Numbered from the stretch's first letter, positions 26,130-34,910 are shown. The stretch is 64,000 bases of DNA from Streptomyces cellostaticus (GCF_023630175.1 NZ_JALLIN010000006.1:62001-126000); one strand, 5' to 3'. Numbers and translations are program-made. Notes: generated from the letters alone by a model not told the origin.

Positions 26130-26864
26130 ATGCCCGTGCTGCGCGACGCCGAGCTGGCGACCGCGTTCGACCACGCCGCCAGGAGCTACGACACGCTCGT
26201 GGCGGCGAATCCCGGTTACCACACCCACCTGCGGCGCTCGGCCCGGCGCCTCGGACTGCCCGGCGGCGGTCCGGTCCCGAGGGTGCTGGACCTCGGCTGC
26301 GGCACCGGTGCCTCGACCGCGGCCCTGGCCGCCGCGCTGCCCGGCGCCGACATCACCGCCGTCGACGCGTCCGCCGGGATGCTGCGGCGGGCGGCCCGGC
26401 GCCACTGGCCGGTGCCGGTGCGCTTCGTGCAGGCGCCGGTGGAACGGCTGGCGGCGGCCGGGGTGCGCGGCCCGTTCGACGCGGTCTTCGCGGCGTACCT
26501 GCTGCGCAACACCGCCGATCCGGACGCGGTCCTCGCCCACGCGTACCGCCTGCTGGCGCCGGGCGGCCGGCTGGCGGTGCACGAGTACGCGCTGAGCGGG
26601 CGGGCGGCGCACCGCGCGGTGTGGACCGCGGTGTGCGGCGGGTTCGTCCTGCCCGTCGCCACGCTGCTCGGCGACGGACCGCTCTACCGGCACCTGTGGC
26701 GCAGTGTCGTCTCCTTCGACACCGCCGGGGAACTGGCACGGCGGGTGGAGCGGGCGGGGTTCGAACGGGTGCGGGTGCTGCCGCTGCCCGGCTGGCAGAC
26801 CGGCATCACGCACACCGTGGTCGCCCGCCGCCCGTTCGCCGACGGTGGGGAGGCGGGGCGATGA
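26130..26864 (+). CDS. crtT: SAM-dependent methyltransferase of the carotenoid operon, CrtT, 244 aa
   Basis: A class I methyltransferase: motif I is 'VLDLGCGTGASTAAL' (residues about 52-66), followed by 'ITAVDASAGMLRRA' and 'LLAPGGRLAVHEY'. Its place between crtY and crtU matches the crtT gene of Streptomyces isorenieratene clusters; its exact substrate is not clear. GGAGAT lies just before the ATG at 26130. The stop overlaps the crtU start (ATGA). Confidence 0.85.
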   Translation: MPVLRDAELATAFDHAARSYDTLVAANPGYHTHLRRSARRLGLPGGGPVPRVLDLGCGTGASTAALAAALPGADITAVDASAGMLRRAARRHWPVPVRFVQAPVERLAAAGVRGPFDAVFAAYLLRNTADPDAVLAHAYRLLAPGGRLAVHEYALSGRAAHRAVWTAVCGGFVLPVATLLGDGPLYRHLWRSVVSFDTAGELARRVERAGFERVRVLPLPGWQTGITHTVVARRPFADGGEAGR

Positions 26865-28441
26865 ACGGGCCGAGCCGACCCTCCGGGCACGGCGTCCGCA
26901 CGCCCCGGCCCGGGCGGGACCGGCTGGCCCGGCTGCTGCCCGCACCGCCCGGCGCCGACCGTGCCGAGGAGTCCAGCGCGCCGCGGGTGGCGGTCGTGGG
27001 CGGCGGCATCGCCGGGCTGACGGCGGCCACCGCACTGGCCGAACGCGGGGTGCGGGTCACCGTGTACGAGCGCGACGCGCAGCTCGGCGGCCGGCTGGCC
27101 GGATGGTCCACACGGCTGGCCGACGGTACGACGGTGACGATGAGCCGGGGCTTCCACGCGTTCTTCCGGCAGTACTACAACCTGCGTGCGCTGCTGCGCC
27201 GGACCGATCCGGCCCTGGCCCGCCTGACCGGGCTGCCCGACTATCCGCTGCGGCACGGCAGCGGCCGGCAGGACAGCTTCCGGCACGTGCCGCGCACCCC
27301 GCCGCTGAGCGCGCTCGGCTTCGTGGCGCTGAGCGAGTCGTTCTCCCTGCGCGACCTGGTCCGGATGCGCCCGCGCGCGGCTCTGCCGCTGCTCGACGTA
27401 CGGGTGCCCGAGGTGTACGAACGGCTCGACCACGTCAGCGCGTACGACTTCCTGGAGGCCATCCGGTTCCCGCCGGCGGCGCGGCACCTGGCCTTCGAGG
27501 TGTTCTCGCGCAGCTTCTTCGCCGACCCCCGGAAGCTGTCGGCGGCGGAGATGGCGCTGATGTTCCACATCTACTTCCTCGGCTCGGCCGAGGGCCTGCT
27601 GTTCGACGTGCCCGGGGAGCCGTTCCCGCAGGCGCTGTGGGACCCGATCGCGGCGCGTCTGGAGCGGCTCCGCGCGCGCGTGCTCACGAACACCGCGGTG
27701 GAGGGTGTCTCCGTCCGGCCGTCGGGCGGGTGCACGGTGACCGCCGCGAGCGGCGAGGAGCCGTACGACGCCGTGGTGCTCGCCCTGGATCCGGCGGGTC
27801 TGCGCTCCCTGGTGGGCCGCTGCGGCGATCTCGGGGACGCCGGGTGGCGCGAGCGTGTGGCGCGGCTGCGCACCGCCCCGCCCTTCCTGGTGTCCCGCCT
27901 GTGGCTGGACCGGCCGGTGCGCGCGGACCGGCCCGGCTTCCTCGGCACCAGCGGCTTCGGGGCCCTGGACAACGTCAGTGTGCTCAGCCGCTGGGAGGGC
28001 GAGGCGGCGCGGTGGGCGGCCCGTACCGGTGGCTCGGTGCTGGAGCTGCACGCCTACGCGGTGTCCGGGGACGCCGGCCGGGAGACCACGGAGAAGGAAC
28101 TGCTCGGCGAACTGCACCGGCTCTACCCGGAGACCGCCCGGGCCCGGGTGGTGGACGCCCGTCACGAGTGGCGGGCCGACTGCCCCCTGTTCCCGGTGGG
28201 CGGTCACGCGGACCGGCCCACGGTCACCACGCCCACCCCGGGGCTGGTCGTCGCGGGCGACACGGTCCGCACGGGGCTGCCGGTGGCCCTGATGGAGCGG
28301 GCCGCCACCAGTGGGTTCCTCGCCGCCAATGCGCTGCTGCGGCGCTGGGGCCTGCGCGGGCACCCGCTGTGGACCGTGCCCGAACAGGGCCGGGTCGCCG
28401 TCCTGCGCCGGGCGGCGGCCCGGGCGGCCGGCGACGGGTGA
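26861..28441 (+). CDS. crtU: carotene desaturase/methylase, CrtU, 526 aa
   Basis: A flavoprotein of the phytoene-desaturase superfamily with 'VAVVGGGIAGLTAATALAER' near residue 43 and the amine-oxidase-like C-terminal 'GLVVAGDTVRTGLPVALMER'. In actinobacteria CrtU converts the beta-ionone rings of beta-carotene into the aromatic phi-rings of isorenieratene. ATG overlaps the crtT stop. Last gene of the plus-strand crt operon. Confidence 0.88.
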   Translation: MNGPSRPSGHGVRTPRPGRDRLARLLPAPPGADRAEESSAPRVAVVGGGIAGLTAATALAERGVRVTVYERDAQLGGRLAGWSTRLADGTTVTMSRGFHAFFRQYYNLRALLRRTDPALARLTGLPDYPLRHGSGRQDSFRHVPRTPPLSALGFVALSESFSLRDLVRMRPRAALPLLDVRVPEVYERLDHVSAYDFLEAIRFPPAARHLAFEVFSRSFFADPRKLSAAEMALMFHIYFLGSAEGLLFDVPGEPFPQALWDPIAARLERLRARVLTNTAVEGVSVRPSGGCTVTAASGEEPYDAVVLALDPAGLRSLVGRCGDLGDAGWRERVARLRTAPPFLVSRLWLDRPVRADRPGFLGTSGFGALDNVSVLSRWEGEAARWAARTGGSVLELHAYAVSGDAGRETTEKELLGELHRLYPETARARVVDARHEWRADCPLFPVGGHADRPTVTTPTPGLVVAGDTVRTGLPVALMERAATSGFLAANALLRRWGLRGHPLWTVPEQGRVAVLRRAAARAAGDG

Positions 28442-28520
28442 GAGGAAGGAGGGCGGTGCAGGGGTGGCCGGCGGGGTGGGGGCGGAGGCCCGGCCGAGGC
28501 GCTCGCGGCGCGCCGCGGCG

Positions 28521-29225
28521 TCACCGTGCGGCCCCGGCGGCCGGTGCCGGCGAGGTGTGCCTGACGACGCCCTCCTTGTGGGCCAGCGCCTCGGCCACCG
28601 TGCGGATCGCGTCGGACGGCGGCAGGCCCGGGGGCAGCCGGGGCGGGGAGCCGGTCACGGCGCGGTCGGCGAACGCGGTCGCGACATGGGGCAGGCGCAC
28701 GTCCACCACCCGCACCCCCGCCGCGCGCAGTTCCCGGCGCAGCGCGTCCAGCCAGGCCGCGAGCGCCGACTTGGCCGCGCTGTAGTCGGCCATCCGCGGC
28801 ACGGGCCTGTCGACGACGACACCGGTGACGGCGGCCAGCGCCCCGCCCCGGCCGACGAGCGGGACGGCGGCCCGCAGCAGGGCCATGGGCGCGAGGGCGT
28901 TGACGCTGAGGAGGTGCTCGGCCACGGCGTCGTCGACCTCGGCGGCGGCACCGAAGGCGGTGACGCCGACGCAGACCGCGACCGCGTCCAGGCCGCCCCA
29001 CAGCCGCGCGGCGGCGCGCACGGCGGCGGCGCACCCGTCGGGCCGGTAGGCGTCGAAGCCGAAGGCCGGGGCGGCGCCGCACTCCCGCGCCACGCGCGCG
29101 AGCCGGGCGCGGTCCCGGCCGGCCACGGCGACCCGGGCATCACGCCGGTGCAGGTCGCGGGCGAGGCCCGAGCCGATCTCACCGGTGGCTCCGGCGACGA
29201 GTACCCGTGCTCCGTTCAGTTCCAT
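28521..29225 (-). CDS. short-chain dehydrogenase/reductase, 234 aa
   Basis: The Rossmann motif 'VLVAGATGEIGSGLARDL' (residues 8-25) and the catalytic YxxxK in 'DYSAAKSALAAWLDAL' define a classical SDR. The Ser is less certain ('VTGVVVDRPVPRMADY'). The substrate is unknown. GGAGG lies 6 bases before the ATG. It is convergent with crtU and could modify carotenoid or stress-related carbonyls, but nothing in the sequence says so. Confidence 0.88.
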   Translation of the reverse strand: MELNGARVLVAGATGEIGSGLARDLHRRDARVAVAGRDRARLARVARECGAAPAFGFDAYRPDGCAAAVRAAARLWGGLDAVAVCVGVTAFGAAAEVDDAVAEHLLSVNALAPMALLRAAVPLVGRGGALAAVTGVVVDRPVPRMADYSAAKSALAAWLDALRRELRAAGVRVVDVRLPHVATAFADRAVTGSPPRLPPGLPPSDAIRTVAEALAHKEGVVRHTSPAPAAGAAR

Positions 29226-29402
29226 GTCGTGCCTCCGAAGTTCCGAAGCTGTCGTGCACCGGGCCGTGCGTCCCGGCGGGGCCCATGCGCCGCATCCGGT
29301 CGTCCGCCCGGCTCGGAAGAGTTCGACGGGAGCCGGTGCGCCGCCGGGGTGCGCACGGAGCGGTGAACGGCTCCCGCCGCCCGAGACCTGGAGGTGGAAA
29401 CG

Positions 29403-29582
29403 ATGACCGATCCCCTGCGTCCTCCCGGAGAGACACCGCCCGTCGAGGGGTCGACGGCGGAAGCACACCCCGAGCGGCCGGACGGCGGCATCTGGGAGCA
29501 TCCCGGGATCTGGATGGCCCTGATCGTGATCGGCTGCCTGCTCGTCGCCGCGTTCTTCGTGGTGCGGATGATCGATCTGTGA
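29403..29582 (+). CDS. small single-pass membrane protein (DUF6480-like), 59 aa
   Basis: A Pro/Glu-rich N-terminal half ('RPPGETPPVEGST') is followed by one transmembrane helix at residues 37-57. The 'GETPPxEGST' pattern recalls DUF6480 proteins of streptomycetes. GGAGGT lies 7 bases before the ATG at 29403. It is followed by a terminator hairpin at 29612-29640, so it is probably monocistronic. Confidence 0.75.
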   Translation: MTDPLRPPGETPPVEGSTAEAHPERPDGGIWEHPGIWMALIVIGCLLVAAFFVVRMIDL

Positions 29583-29611
29583 GCCGTCGGGGACAGGACT
29601 CCCGCCGGGCG

Positions 29612-29640
29612 GGGCGGCACCGCGAGAGGTGGTGCCGCCC
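29612..29640 (+). terminator. hairpin terminator after the 59-aa membrane protein
   Basis: GGGCGGCACC (29612-29621) pairs perfectly with GGTGCCGCCC (29631-29640) across a 9-base loop. A second GC-rich hairpin follows within 50 bp. The position between a plus gene and a minus gene fits bidirectional termination. Confidence 0.75.
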
Positions 29641-29733
29641 TTGCCGTGCCGCGGGCCCCGCCGTGCGGCGGGCCCCTTGTCGTGCCGCGCGGCCGTCGTG
29701 CCGTAGTGGGCGGTCGCGGGCCGGGACGCGGGT

Positions 29734-30303
29734 TCAGCCGTGCGGCCGGGTGGCCGTGACCCGGGGCGAGGCGTCCGGCGCGGGGGACAGGGCGGCGCGG
29801 GTCCGCTCCCGGCGCCGGGCGGCCAGGGACTCCCTCGCCGCCTCCCTCGGATGGCGGCGGCGCCAGTACGGGTTGTCGTGCGGCAGCCCGCCGGTGACCC
29901 GGCCGTACATCCCGAAGGTGAGGATGAGCAGGCCCATGACGAAGGTGAAGACGACGTTCGTCATGCCGAAGTCGAGGATGTTGGCGCTCCGGTCGAGCAC
30001 GAAGACGTGGACGAAGCCGCTGACGAGGAACAGCGTCCCCACGGCCATGTTGAGCGTGGAGGCGAAGTTTCCTCCGACCACGGCGCCGCCGATCAGCAGC
30101 AGCCCGAAGAGCACCGAGATCAGGCTCAGCAGCCCGTTCGTCGACATGCCCGCGATACGGGTGCCGTCCGTGCCGAAGGGGCTGAGTTCGTCGGCGAAGC
30201 CGAGACAGCCGAACAGCAGCAGGACACCGCCGCACAGTCCGGCGCCGTACCGGTAGACCGTCGCCAGCCTGTGGTCCACCGGCCATTCGTCGCGAAGCCT
30301 CAT
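29734..30303 (-). CDS. DUF4383 membrane protein, 189 aa
   Basis: Four predicted transmembrane helices (residues about 20-40, 55-80, 85-110 and 115-135) have the 'HVFVLDRSANILDFGMTNVV' type of sequence seen in DUF4383 proteins. The C-terminal 55 residues are Arg-rich and cytoplasmic. GGAAAGGA precedes the ATG at 30303. Function unknown; family members often sit near stress genes. Confidence 0.8.
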   Translation of the reverse strand: MRLRDEWPVDHRLATVYRYGAGLCGGVLLLFGCLGFADELSPFGTDGTRIAGMSTNGLLSLISVLFGLLLIGGAVVGGNFASTLNMAVGTLFLVSGFVHVFVLDRSANILDFGMTNVVFTFVMGLLILTFGMYGRVTGGLPHDNPYWRRRHPREAARESLAARRRERTRAALSPAPDASPRVTATRPHG

Positions 30304-30550
30304 GACACATCCTTTCCGATGCGTGCCGGGCCCCCCAGGGGGTGGGCCGGGCCCGACGGCCCCGCCCACCCGTGTCGCCGTCTCTTCCGGCGGCGCGCGC
30401 GAATCGGTTGCACCCCGGCGGTGCGGGAATCCCCGTGCGGCGCGCGATACCCGCCGGCCGCCCGCATCCACCCCCGGCTCCCGCCCGGAAGGGTGGGTGC
30501 GGGGCTTCGCGCAGGGCAGAGCCCACGATCCAGCTCATCCGGGAGGCGAC

Positions 30551-30982
30551 ATGCACCCCACCGACCGGACCAGGCCTCTGCACACCGATCTGGACATCCA
30601 CCTGGTCCTCAGCGACGCCGAGGCCCTCCGGGTCGAGGTGCGCTTCAGCTACGACCCGGCCGATCCGTTCGCCGTGCGCATGGACTTCCGCGACGGCCCC
30701 GGGACCGTCGCGCCCTGGCTGTTCTCGCGCGACCTCCTCGACGCCGGGCTGCGCGCCCCGTCCGGTGAGGGCTCCGTGCGTGTCTGGCCGCCCTGCCGCT
30801 GCCACGGTTCCACCACGCTGCGGATCGTGCTGCGCGGCCCGGGCGGGGCAGCGGTGCTGTACGTACCCGCCGACCCGTTCGAGGACTGGCTGACCGAGAC
30901 GTTCGACGCGGTGCCCGCGGGCACGGAGAGCTCCCACCTGCACTGGGGCGACATCCTGGCGGAACTGCTGCGCCGCGACTGA
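30551..30982 (+). CDS. SsgA-like (SALP) sporulation/cell-division regulator, 143 aa
   Basis: The length and the N-terminal pattern 'HLVLSDAEALRVEVRFSYDP' followed by 'PFAVRMDFR' are typical of SsgA-like proteins, which are limited to morphologically complex actinomycetes and steer septum-site and cell-wall events. GGGAGG precedes the ATG. Which of the paralogues (SsgA-G) it corresponds to cannot be told here. Confidence 0.85.
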   Translation: MHPTDRTRPLHTDLDIHLVLSDAEALRVEVRFSYDPADPFAVRMDFRDGPGTVAPWLFSRDLLDAGLRAPSGEGSVRVWPPCRCHGSTTLRIVLRGPGGAAVLYVPADPFEDWLTETFDAVPAGTESSHLHWGDILAELLRRD

Positions 30983-31020
30983 CCCGTGACACAGGGCGCC
31001 GCCCGGGAAGACGTGAGGAC

Positions 31021-31527
31021 ATGAAGGTGATCAGCGAACGCGGCGGCGTCCGGCGGCCCGGGCCCTGGCTGCGGTACGGCGCGGCCGCGGCCGCGGTGGC
31101 CGTCACCGCGGTCGCCGGCGCCACCGCGACCGATCCGGACAGCACCTGGTACGGCTCGCTGCGCAAACCGTCGTGGCAGCCACCGCCCCGGGCGTTCGGC
31201 GTGGTGTGGACCCCGTTGTACGCGTCGATCGCCTTCTCGGCGGGTCGCGCGCTCGGACGCGCCCCGGATCCGCGCCACAGGGCCGGGATCGTGCGCGACC
31301 TGGCCGTGAACCTCACGCTGAACGCGGCATGGAGCCGGCTCTTCTTCGCCCACCGCGCTCCGGGGGCGGCGCTCGCCGACAACGCCCTGCTGAACATCTC
31401 CAACGCGCAGCTCATCCGGCAGATCGCCCGCACCGACCGGGCCGCGGCCGGAGCCCTGCTGCCCTACGCCGCGTGGTGCGCCTTCGCGGCGGCCCTGAAC
31501 GCCTCCATCGTCCGGCTCAACCGCTGA
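31021..31527 (+). CDS. tspO: TspO/MBR-family membrane protein, 168 aa
   Basis: Five hydrophobic helices and the signature 'WYGSLRKPSWQPPPRAFGVV' identify a TspO (peripheral benzodiazepine receptor-like) protein. Bacterial TspO binds porphyrins and affects tetrapyrrole and carotenoid regulation and stress response, which suits its position between the carotenoid cluster and cobalamin-regulated cobalt transport genes. GTGAGGAC lies directly upstream of the ATG. Confidence 0.88.
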   Translation: MKVISERGGVRRPGPWLRYGAAAAAVAVTAVAGATATDPDSTWYGSLRKPSWQPPPRAFGVVWTPLYASIAFSAGRALGRAPDPRHRAGIVRDLAVNLTLNAAWSRLFFAHRAPGAALADNALLNISNAQLIRQIARTDRAAAGALLPYAAWCAFAAALNASIVRLNR

Positions 31528-31642
31528 CGGCCCCGGCGCCGGCGGCCGCGCGGCCGCCTACGGTGGGGCGTACGCCGCGCCGGACGGCGGACACGGCGAA
31601 ACACACGGAACACACGGAACACACCTGAGGGACTTCTCCGCC

Positions 31643-32815
31643 ATGCCGGACGACGGTGCTCTGTTCGGGCTCGACGCCCTTCCCGGCGCGGCCCCCGCCC
31701 GGGACGAGCCGGAACGGCCCCGGGCCACCGGCCCGCTGTTCCGCGACTCCGAGGCCGCTCGGCGGTTGCTGCCCGTACGGACGATCTACACCGAGCCCGC
31801 GGCCGCCGCCTCGCCCCGCGGCCGCCAGGTCCTCGCCCGCCACCCCGGCGCGCGGGTCGTCGAGGTGGACTCCCACTGGCGCATTCCCGGGCTGCACGGC
31901 GACGAGGGCAACGTCGGGCGCTGGGTGCGGGTGAAGGGCGAGACGCTGGTGCTGGGCGAACGCAAGACGCTGACCGCACGGCCCAACGGACGGTCCGCCG
32001 ACTGGATCGCCCCCGGCGCCTCCAACGGCTGCGCGATGGCCTGCGTGTACTGCTACGTACCGCGTCGCAAGGGGTACGCCAATCCCGTCACCGTCTTCAC
32101 CAACATCGAGCGGATCATCGCCCACCTGGGGCGTCACATCGCGCGGCAGGGGCCCAAAGCGGAGCCCAACCAGTGCGACGACCAGGCGTGGGTCTACGAC
32201 GTCGGCGAGAACGGCGACTGCTCCGTGGACGCGCTGATCTGCGACAACACCGCCGACCTCGTGCACGCGTTCCGGCAGTGGCCCACCGCCAAGGCGTCCT
32301 TCGCCACCAAGTTCGTGAACCCGGACCTGCTGGCACTGGAGCCGCGGGGCCGCACCCGCGTCCGCTTCTCGGTGATGCCCGGCGAGGACTCCCGGCTGCT
32401 GGACGTCCGGACGTCACCGGTGGCCGAGCGCGTCGCCGCCGCGGCCGACTTCCTGGACGCGGGGTACGAGGTGCACTTCAACCTCTCCCCCGTGGTGCTG
32501 CGCCCCGGATGGCGGCAGGCCTGGGCCGAGCTGCTCCGGCAGCTCGACGACGTGCTCCCGGACCGGGTCAAGCGCCAGGCGGCCGCCGAAGTGATCATGC
32601 TGACGCACAACCGGGAACTGCACGAGGTCAACCTCGGCTGGCATCCACGCGCCGAGGACGTGCTCTGGCAGCCGGGCGTCCAGCAGGGAAAACGCTCCGA
32701 GAACGGGGCGCTGAACGTGCGCTACGACCACCTGGTCAAGGGGAGGGCCCTGGACGACCTGCGCGGGCTCGTCGCCACGCACGCTCCCTGGCTGCGCATC
32801 CGGTACGCCTTCTGA
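31643..32815 (+). CDS. spore photoproduct lyase-like radical SAM protein, 390 aa
   Basis: The radical SAM cluster motif is CxxxCxxC in 'GCAMACVYCYVPRR' (residues about 132-145). The surrounding sequence ('VFTNIERIIAHL', 'ATKFVNPDLL') resembles spore photoproduct lyase family proteins, which reverse UV thymine lesions in Bacillus. Streptomycetes lack endospores, so the true substrate here may differ. The location next to carotenoid and TspO genes points to a light-stress role. ATG at 31643 follows GAGGGAC. Confidence 0.82.
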   Translation: MPDDGALFGLDALPGAAPARDEPERPRATGPLFRDSEAARRLLPVRTIYTEPAAAASPRGRQVLARHPGARVVEVDSHWRIPGLHGDEGNVGRWVRVKGETLVLGERKTLTARPNGRSADWIAPGASNGCAMACVYCYVPRRKGYANPVTVFTNIERIIAHLGRHIARQGPKAEPNQCDDQAWVYDVGENGDCSVDALICDNTADLVHAFRQWPTAKASFATKFVNPDLLALEPRGRTRVRFSVMPGEDSRLLDVRTSPVAERVAAAADFLDAGYEVHFNLSPVVLRPGWRQAWAELLRQLDDVLPDRVKRQAAAEVIMLTHNRELHEVNLGWHPRAEDVLWQPGVQQGKRSENGALNVRYDHLVKGRALDDLRGLVATHAPWLRIRYAF

Positions 32816-32820
32816 ACCGG

Positions 32821-32902
32821 CCCCGCGGACCGTCTCCACGACGGCCGCGGGGTCGCGGCGCACGCGTGCGGCACCGGCCCGGGGGGAGCGGTGCCGCACG
32901 CG
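32821..32902. terminator. two strong hairpins between convergent genes
   Basis: The first is CCCCGCGG (32821-32828) with CCGCGGGG (32845-32852), extended by CCGTC/GACGG inside. The second is a perfect 14-bp stem (32863-32876 with 32889-32902) and a 12-base loop. They lie between the ends of the radical SAM gene and cbtA and would terminate both. Confidence 0.8.
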
Positions 32903-32917
32903 GGAGCGGCGGATGTC

Positions 32918-33682
32918 TCAGTGGTGCACGGCCGGGGCGCCCCGGCCGGCGGCCCGCCGCTCGCCGGCCGTGCGCCCGGGGGTGAGCACGCGCTCCGCCA
33001 GGACGCCGAAGACCAGGCCGAACGCGGTCCACAGAGTCGCCTGGACGGCAAGCGCAGCCAGGCGGAACCGCCACAGCAGACTCGGGGAGAAGTCCTTGGG
33101 GACCTCGTCCACGGCCGGCAGGAACGCGTAGGCGAGCCCGGCGGCCAGCAGGAAGAACGCCCCGGCGGCCAGCGTCGCGTTCCAGTTGCCCAGCCGCGGG
33201 GCGAGCCGCTTGCCGAGGATCACCGTGGCGATCGCCAGCAGCACGCTCAGGACCATCATCAGGAAGTACAGCGCCGTGCGCCTGCCGATCGTGTCGGCCT
33301 CGCCGACGGACGGCGGGTTGGCCGGGTACTTCAGGAACGGTACGACGTAGACGGCCACCAGGCCGGCGCCCGCCAGGAGCAGCGCGCTCGCGCGCGGCCC
33401 GAAGCGGCCGATGCGGCCCAGCGCGAAGCAGTAGGCGAGGGCGGCGATGCCGCCGAACGCGATGCCGTAGACGAGCACGCCGGTGGACAGGCCGGCGGTC
33501 GACTGCATCGTGCGGGAGACCGCCTCCACGCCGTGTTCGTGGGAGTGCCCCTCTTCGTAGGCGATGGCCGAGTCGACAGGCGGCTCACCGAGGAAGTAGG
33601 CGACGACGAGGGCGAGCAGGCCCGCGGCGAGACCCGCGAGCATGCCACGCACCAACAGGTTACGGACCGTTGCAGAGTTCAT
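32918..33682 (-). CDS. cbtA: CbtA-family cobalt transporter subunit, 254 aa
   Basis: About six transmembrane helices. A His-rich loop 'EEGHSHEHG' near residue 45 could bind metal. This is the usual CbtA arrangement, directly downstream of CbtB. The proteins are implicated in cobalt uptake for B12 synthesis. The pair lies under a cobalamin riboswitch, which supports the assignment. A 25-bp gap separates it from cbtB. Confidence 0.87.
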   Translation of the reverse strand: MNSATVRNLLVRGMLAGLAAGLLALVVAYFLGEPPVDSAIAYEEGHSHEHGVEAVSRTMQSTAGLSTGVLVYGIAFGGIAALAYCFALGRIGRFGPRASALLLAGAGLVAVYVVPFLKYPANPPSVGEADTIGRRTALYFLMMVLSVLLAIATVILGKRLAPRLGNWNATLAAGAFFLLAAGLAYAFLPAVDEVPKDFSPSLLWRFRLAALAVQATLWTAFGLVFGVLAERVLTPGRTAGERRAAGRGAPAVHH

Positions 33683-33707
33683 GGGCTTGTGCGTTTCCCC
33701 GCCCCGG

Positions 33708-33929
33708 TCAGTGGCAGGGGAAGCCGAGCAGATGCCGGGCGTCGTGCACCCACTCGTGCACGTTCTCGCCGGACGTCAGGGACGTCGCGCCCTGTTCGGC
33801 GCCGACGAAGTACAGCAGGACCAGCATCAGGACGCCGAAGAAGGCCGCCCAGGGGACGATGGCGCCGATCGGCAGCTTGGCGGGGAGGGCGGTGGGGGTG
33901 GTGCTGGGCTGAACGGCGGACTGCGCCAT
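33708..33929 (-). CDS. cbtB: CbtB-family cobalt transporter subunit, 73 aa
   Basis: A single membrane helix (residues about 22-45) is followed by 'HEWVHDARHLLGFPCH', the short His-rich C-terminal tail typical of CbtB. The ATG at 33929 has AGGAGGT nearby. It is the first gene after the cobalamin riboswitch, and cbtA follows. Confidence 0.87.
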   Translation of the reverse strand: MAQSAVQPSTTPTALPAKLPIGAIVPWAAFFGVLMLVLLYFVGAEQGATSLTSGENVHEWVHDARHLLGFPCH

Positions 33930-33954
33930 GGCAGGACCTCCTGGGGAACTCGCG

Positions 33955-34100
33955 TCCCTGCTCGGTGGTGCACGGGACGACGGGCGGGTCTGACTTGCCC
34001 GGCCCGCACCAGGATCGGTGCGAACGGGGCTCACAGTGGCGCGACCGTGCCGGATTCCCACCGGCTTCCGCATTCCGTCGTCGATATCGCCGAGACGGTA
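33955..34100 (-). ncRNA. cobalamin riboswitch upstream of cbtB-cbtA
   Basis: Read on the minus strand, the segment contains GGAAGCCGGTGGGAATCCGG, then the B12 box GCCACTGTG (rc of 34032-34040), then AGTCAGACCCGCC (around 33985-33997). These are the conserved landmarks of the cobalamin riboswitch, in order and with normal spacing. In this class the ligand shuts off expression, so cobalt uptake falls when B12 is plentiful. The 5' boundary is approximate. Confidence 0.92.
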
Positions 34101-34215
34101 CCGCGAAGCGCGGGCGCGGCCAAGGGCGCACAGGTGCGGGAGGACGCGCGCCGCGGCCGCCGTACGCTGTGGAACCCCCGTGGCGAAAGGGCCCGTTGAC
34201 CATGCAGGTGACCTC

Positions 34216-34794
34216 ATGACCACCCGAGTGATGTTGATCTCACCGGCGATGAACCCGGCCCTGCGCGAGGCTCGCTTCGACGACGGGTGCCCACTGGACG
34301 CGGCGGGCGCCGCGCACGCCCGGGCGGCCGCGGACGGGCTGCGGCGGGACGCCACCCTCCTCGCCTCCCCCACGGTCCGCTGCCGGGAGACGGCGGCAGC
34401 GCTGGGTCTCGACGCACATGCCGAACCCGCCCTGGCCGGACTGGACATGGGCCGCTGGCGGGGGCGGACGCTGGAGGAGGTCGGCGCCGGGGAGCCGGAA
34501 GCGCTGGCCCGGTGGCTGGCCGATCCGGCGGCGAGCCCGCACGGCGGGGAGTCGGTGCGCCTGCTGTGCGCCCGGGCCGGGAGCTGGCTGGAGGAGGCCG
34601 CCCGGTCCGCCGGCCGCACGGTGGCGGTGGTCGAGCCGGAGGTCGTGCGGGCCGTGACCGTGCGGGCGCTCGGCGCCCCGGAGGCCGCCTTCTGGCGGAT
34701 CGACGTACCGCCCCTGACCGCGACCGGGTTCACCGGGCGGGCAGGGCGCTGGAACGTGGCGCTCGGCACGGAGCTGGGCAGGGGCCGGGCCTGA
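34216..34794 (+). CDS. degenerate histidine-phosphatase-family protein, 192 aa
   Basis: The fold is that of phosphoglycerate-mutase-like phosphatases, with 'SPTVRCRETAAALGL', 'GRWRGRTLEEV' and 'PHGGESVRLL'. The catalytic RHG box at the N-terminus is replaced ('MLISPAMNPALREA'), so phosphohydrolase activity by the usual mechanism is unlikely. Related CobC-type enzymes act in cobalamin assembly, and the gene is divergent from the cobalamin riboswitch. A close paralogue lies at 60970-61686. AGGTGA precedes the ATG. Confidence 0.8.
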   Translation: MTTRVMLISPAMNPALREARFDDGCPLDAAGAAHARAAADGLRRDATLLASPTVRCRETAAALGLDAHAEPALAGLDMGRWRGRTLEEVGAGEPEALARWLADPAASPHGGESVRLLCARAGSWLEEAARSAGRTVAVVEPEVVRAVTVRALGAPEAAFWRIDVPPLTATGFTGRAGRWNVALGTELGRGRA

Positions 34795-34910
34795 GCGGTG
34801 CACCGGGGCACCGGGGCGATCGTTCGCCCGGCCCAGGGTCCGAGGACTTCCCGGCAGAGGGCGCGGCCGCACCACGGGACGCGGTTACCCCGATGCCGGA
34901 CCAGCCGAAC

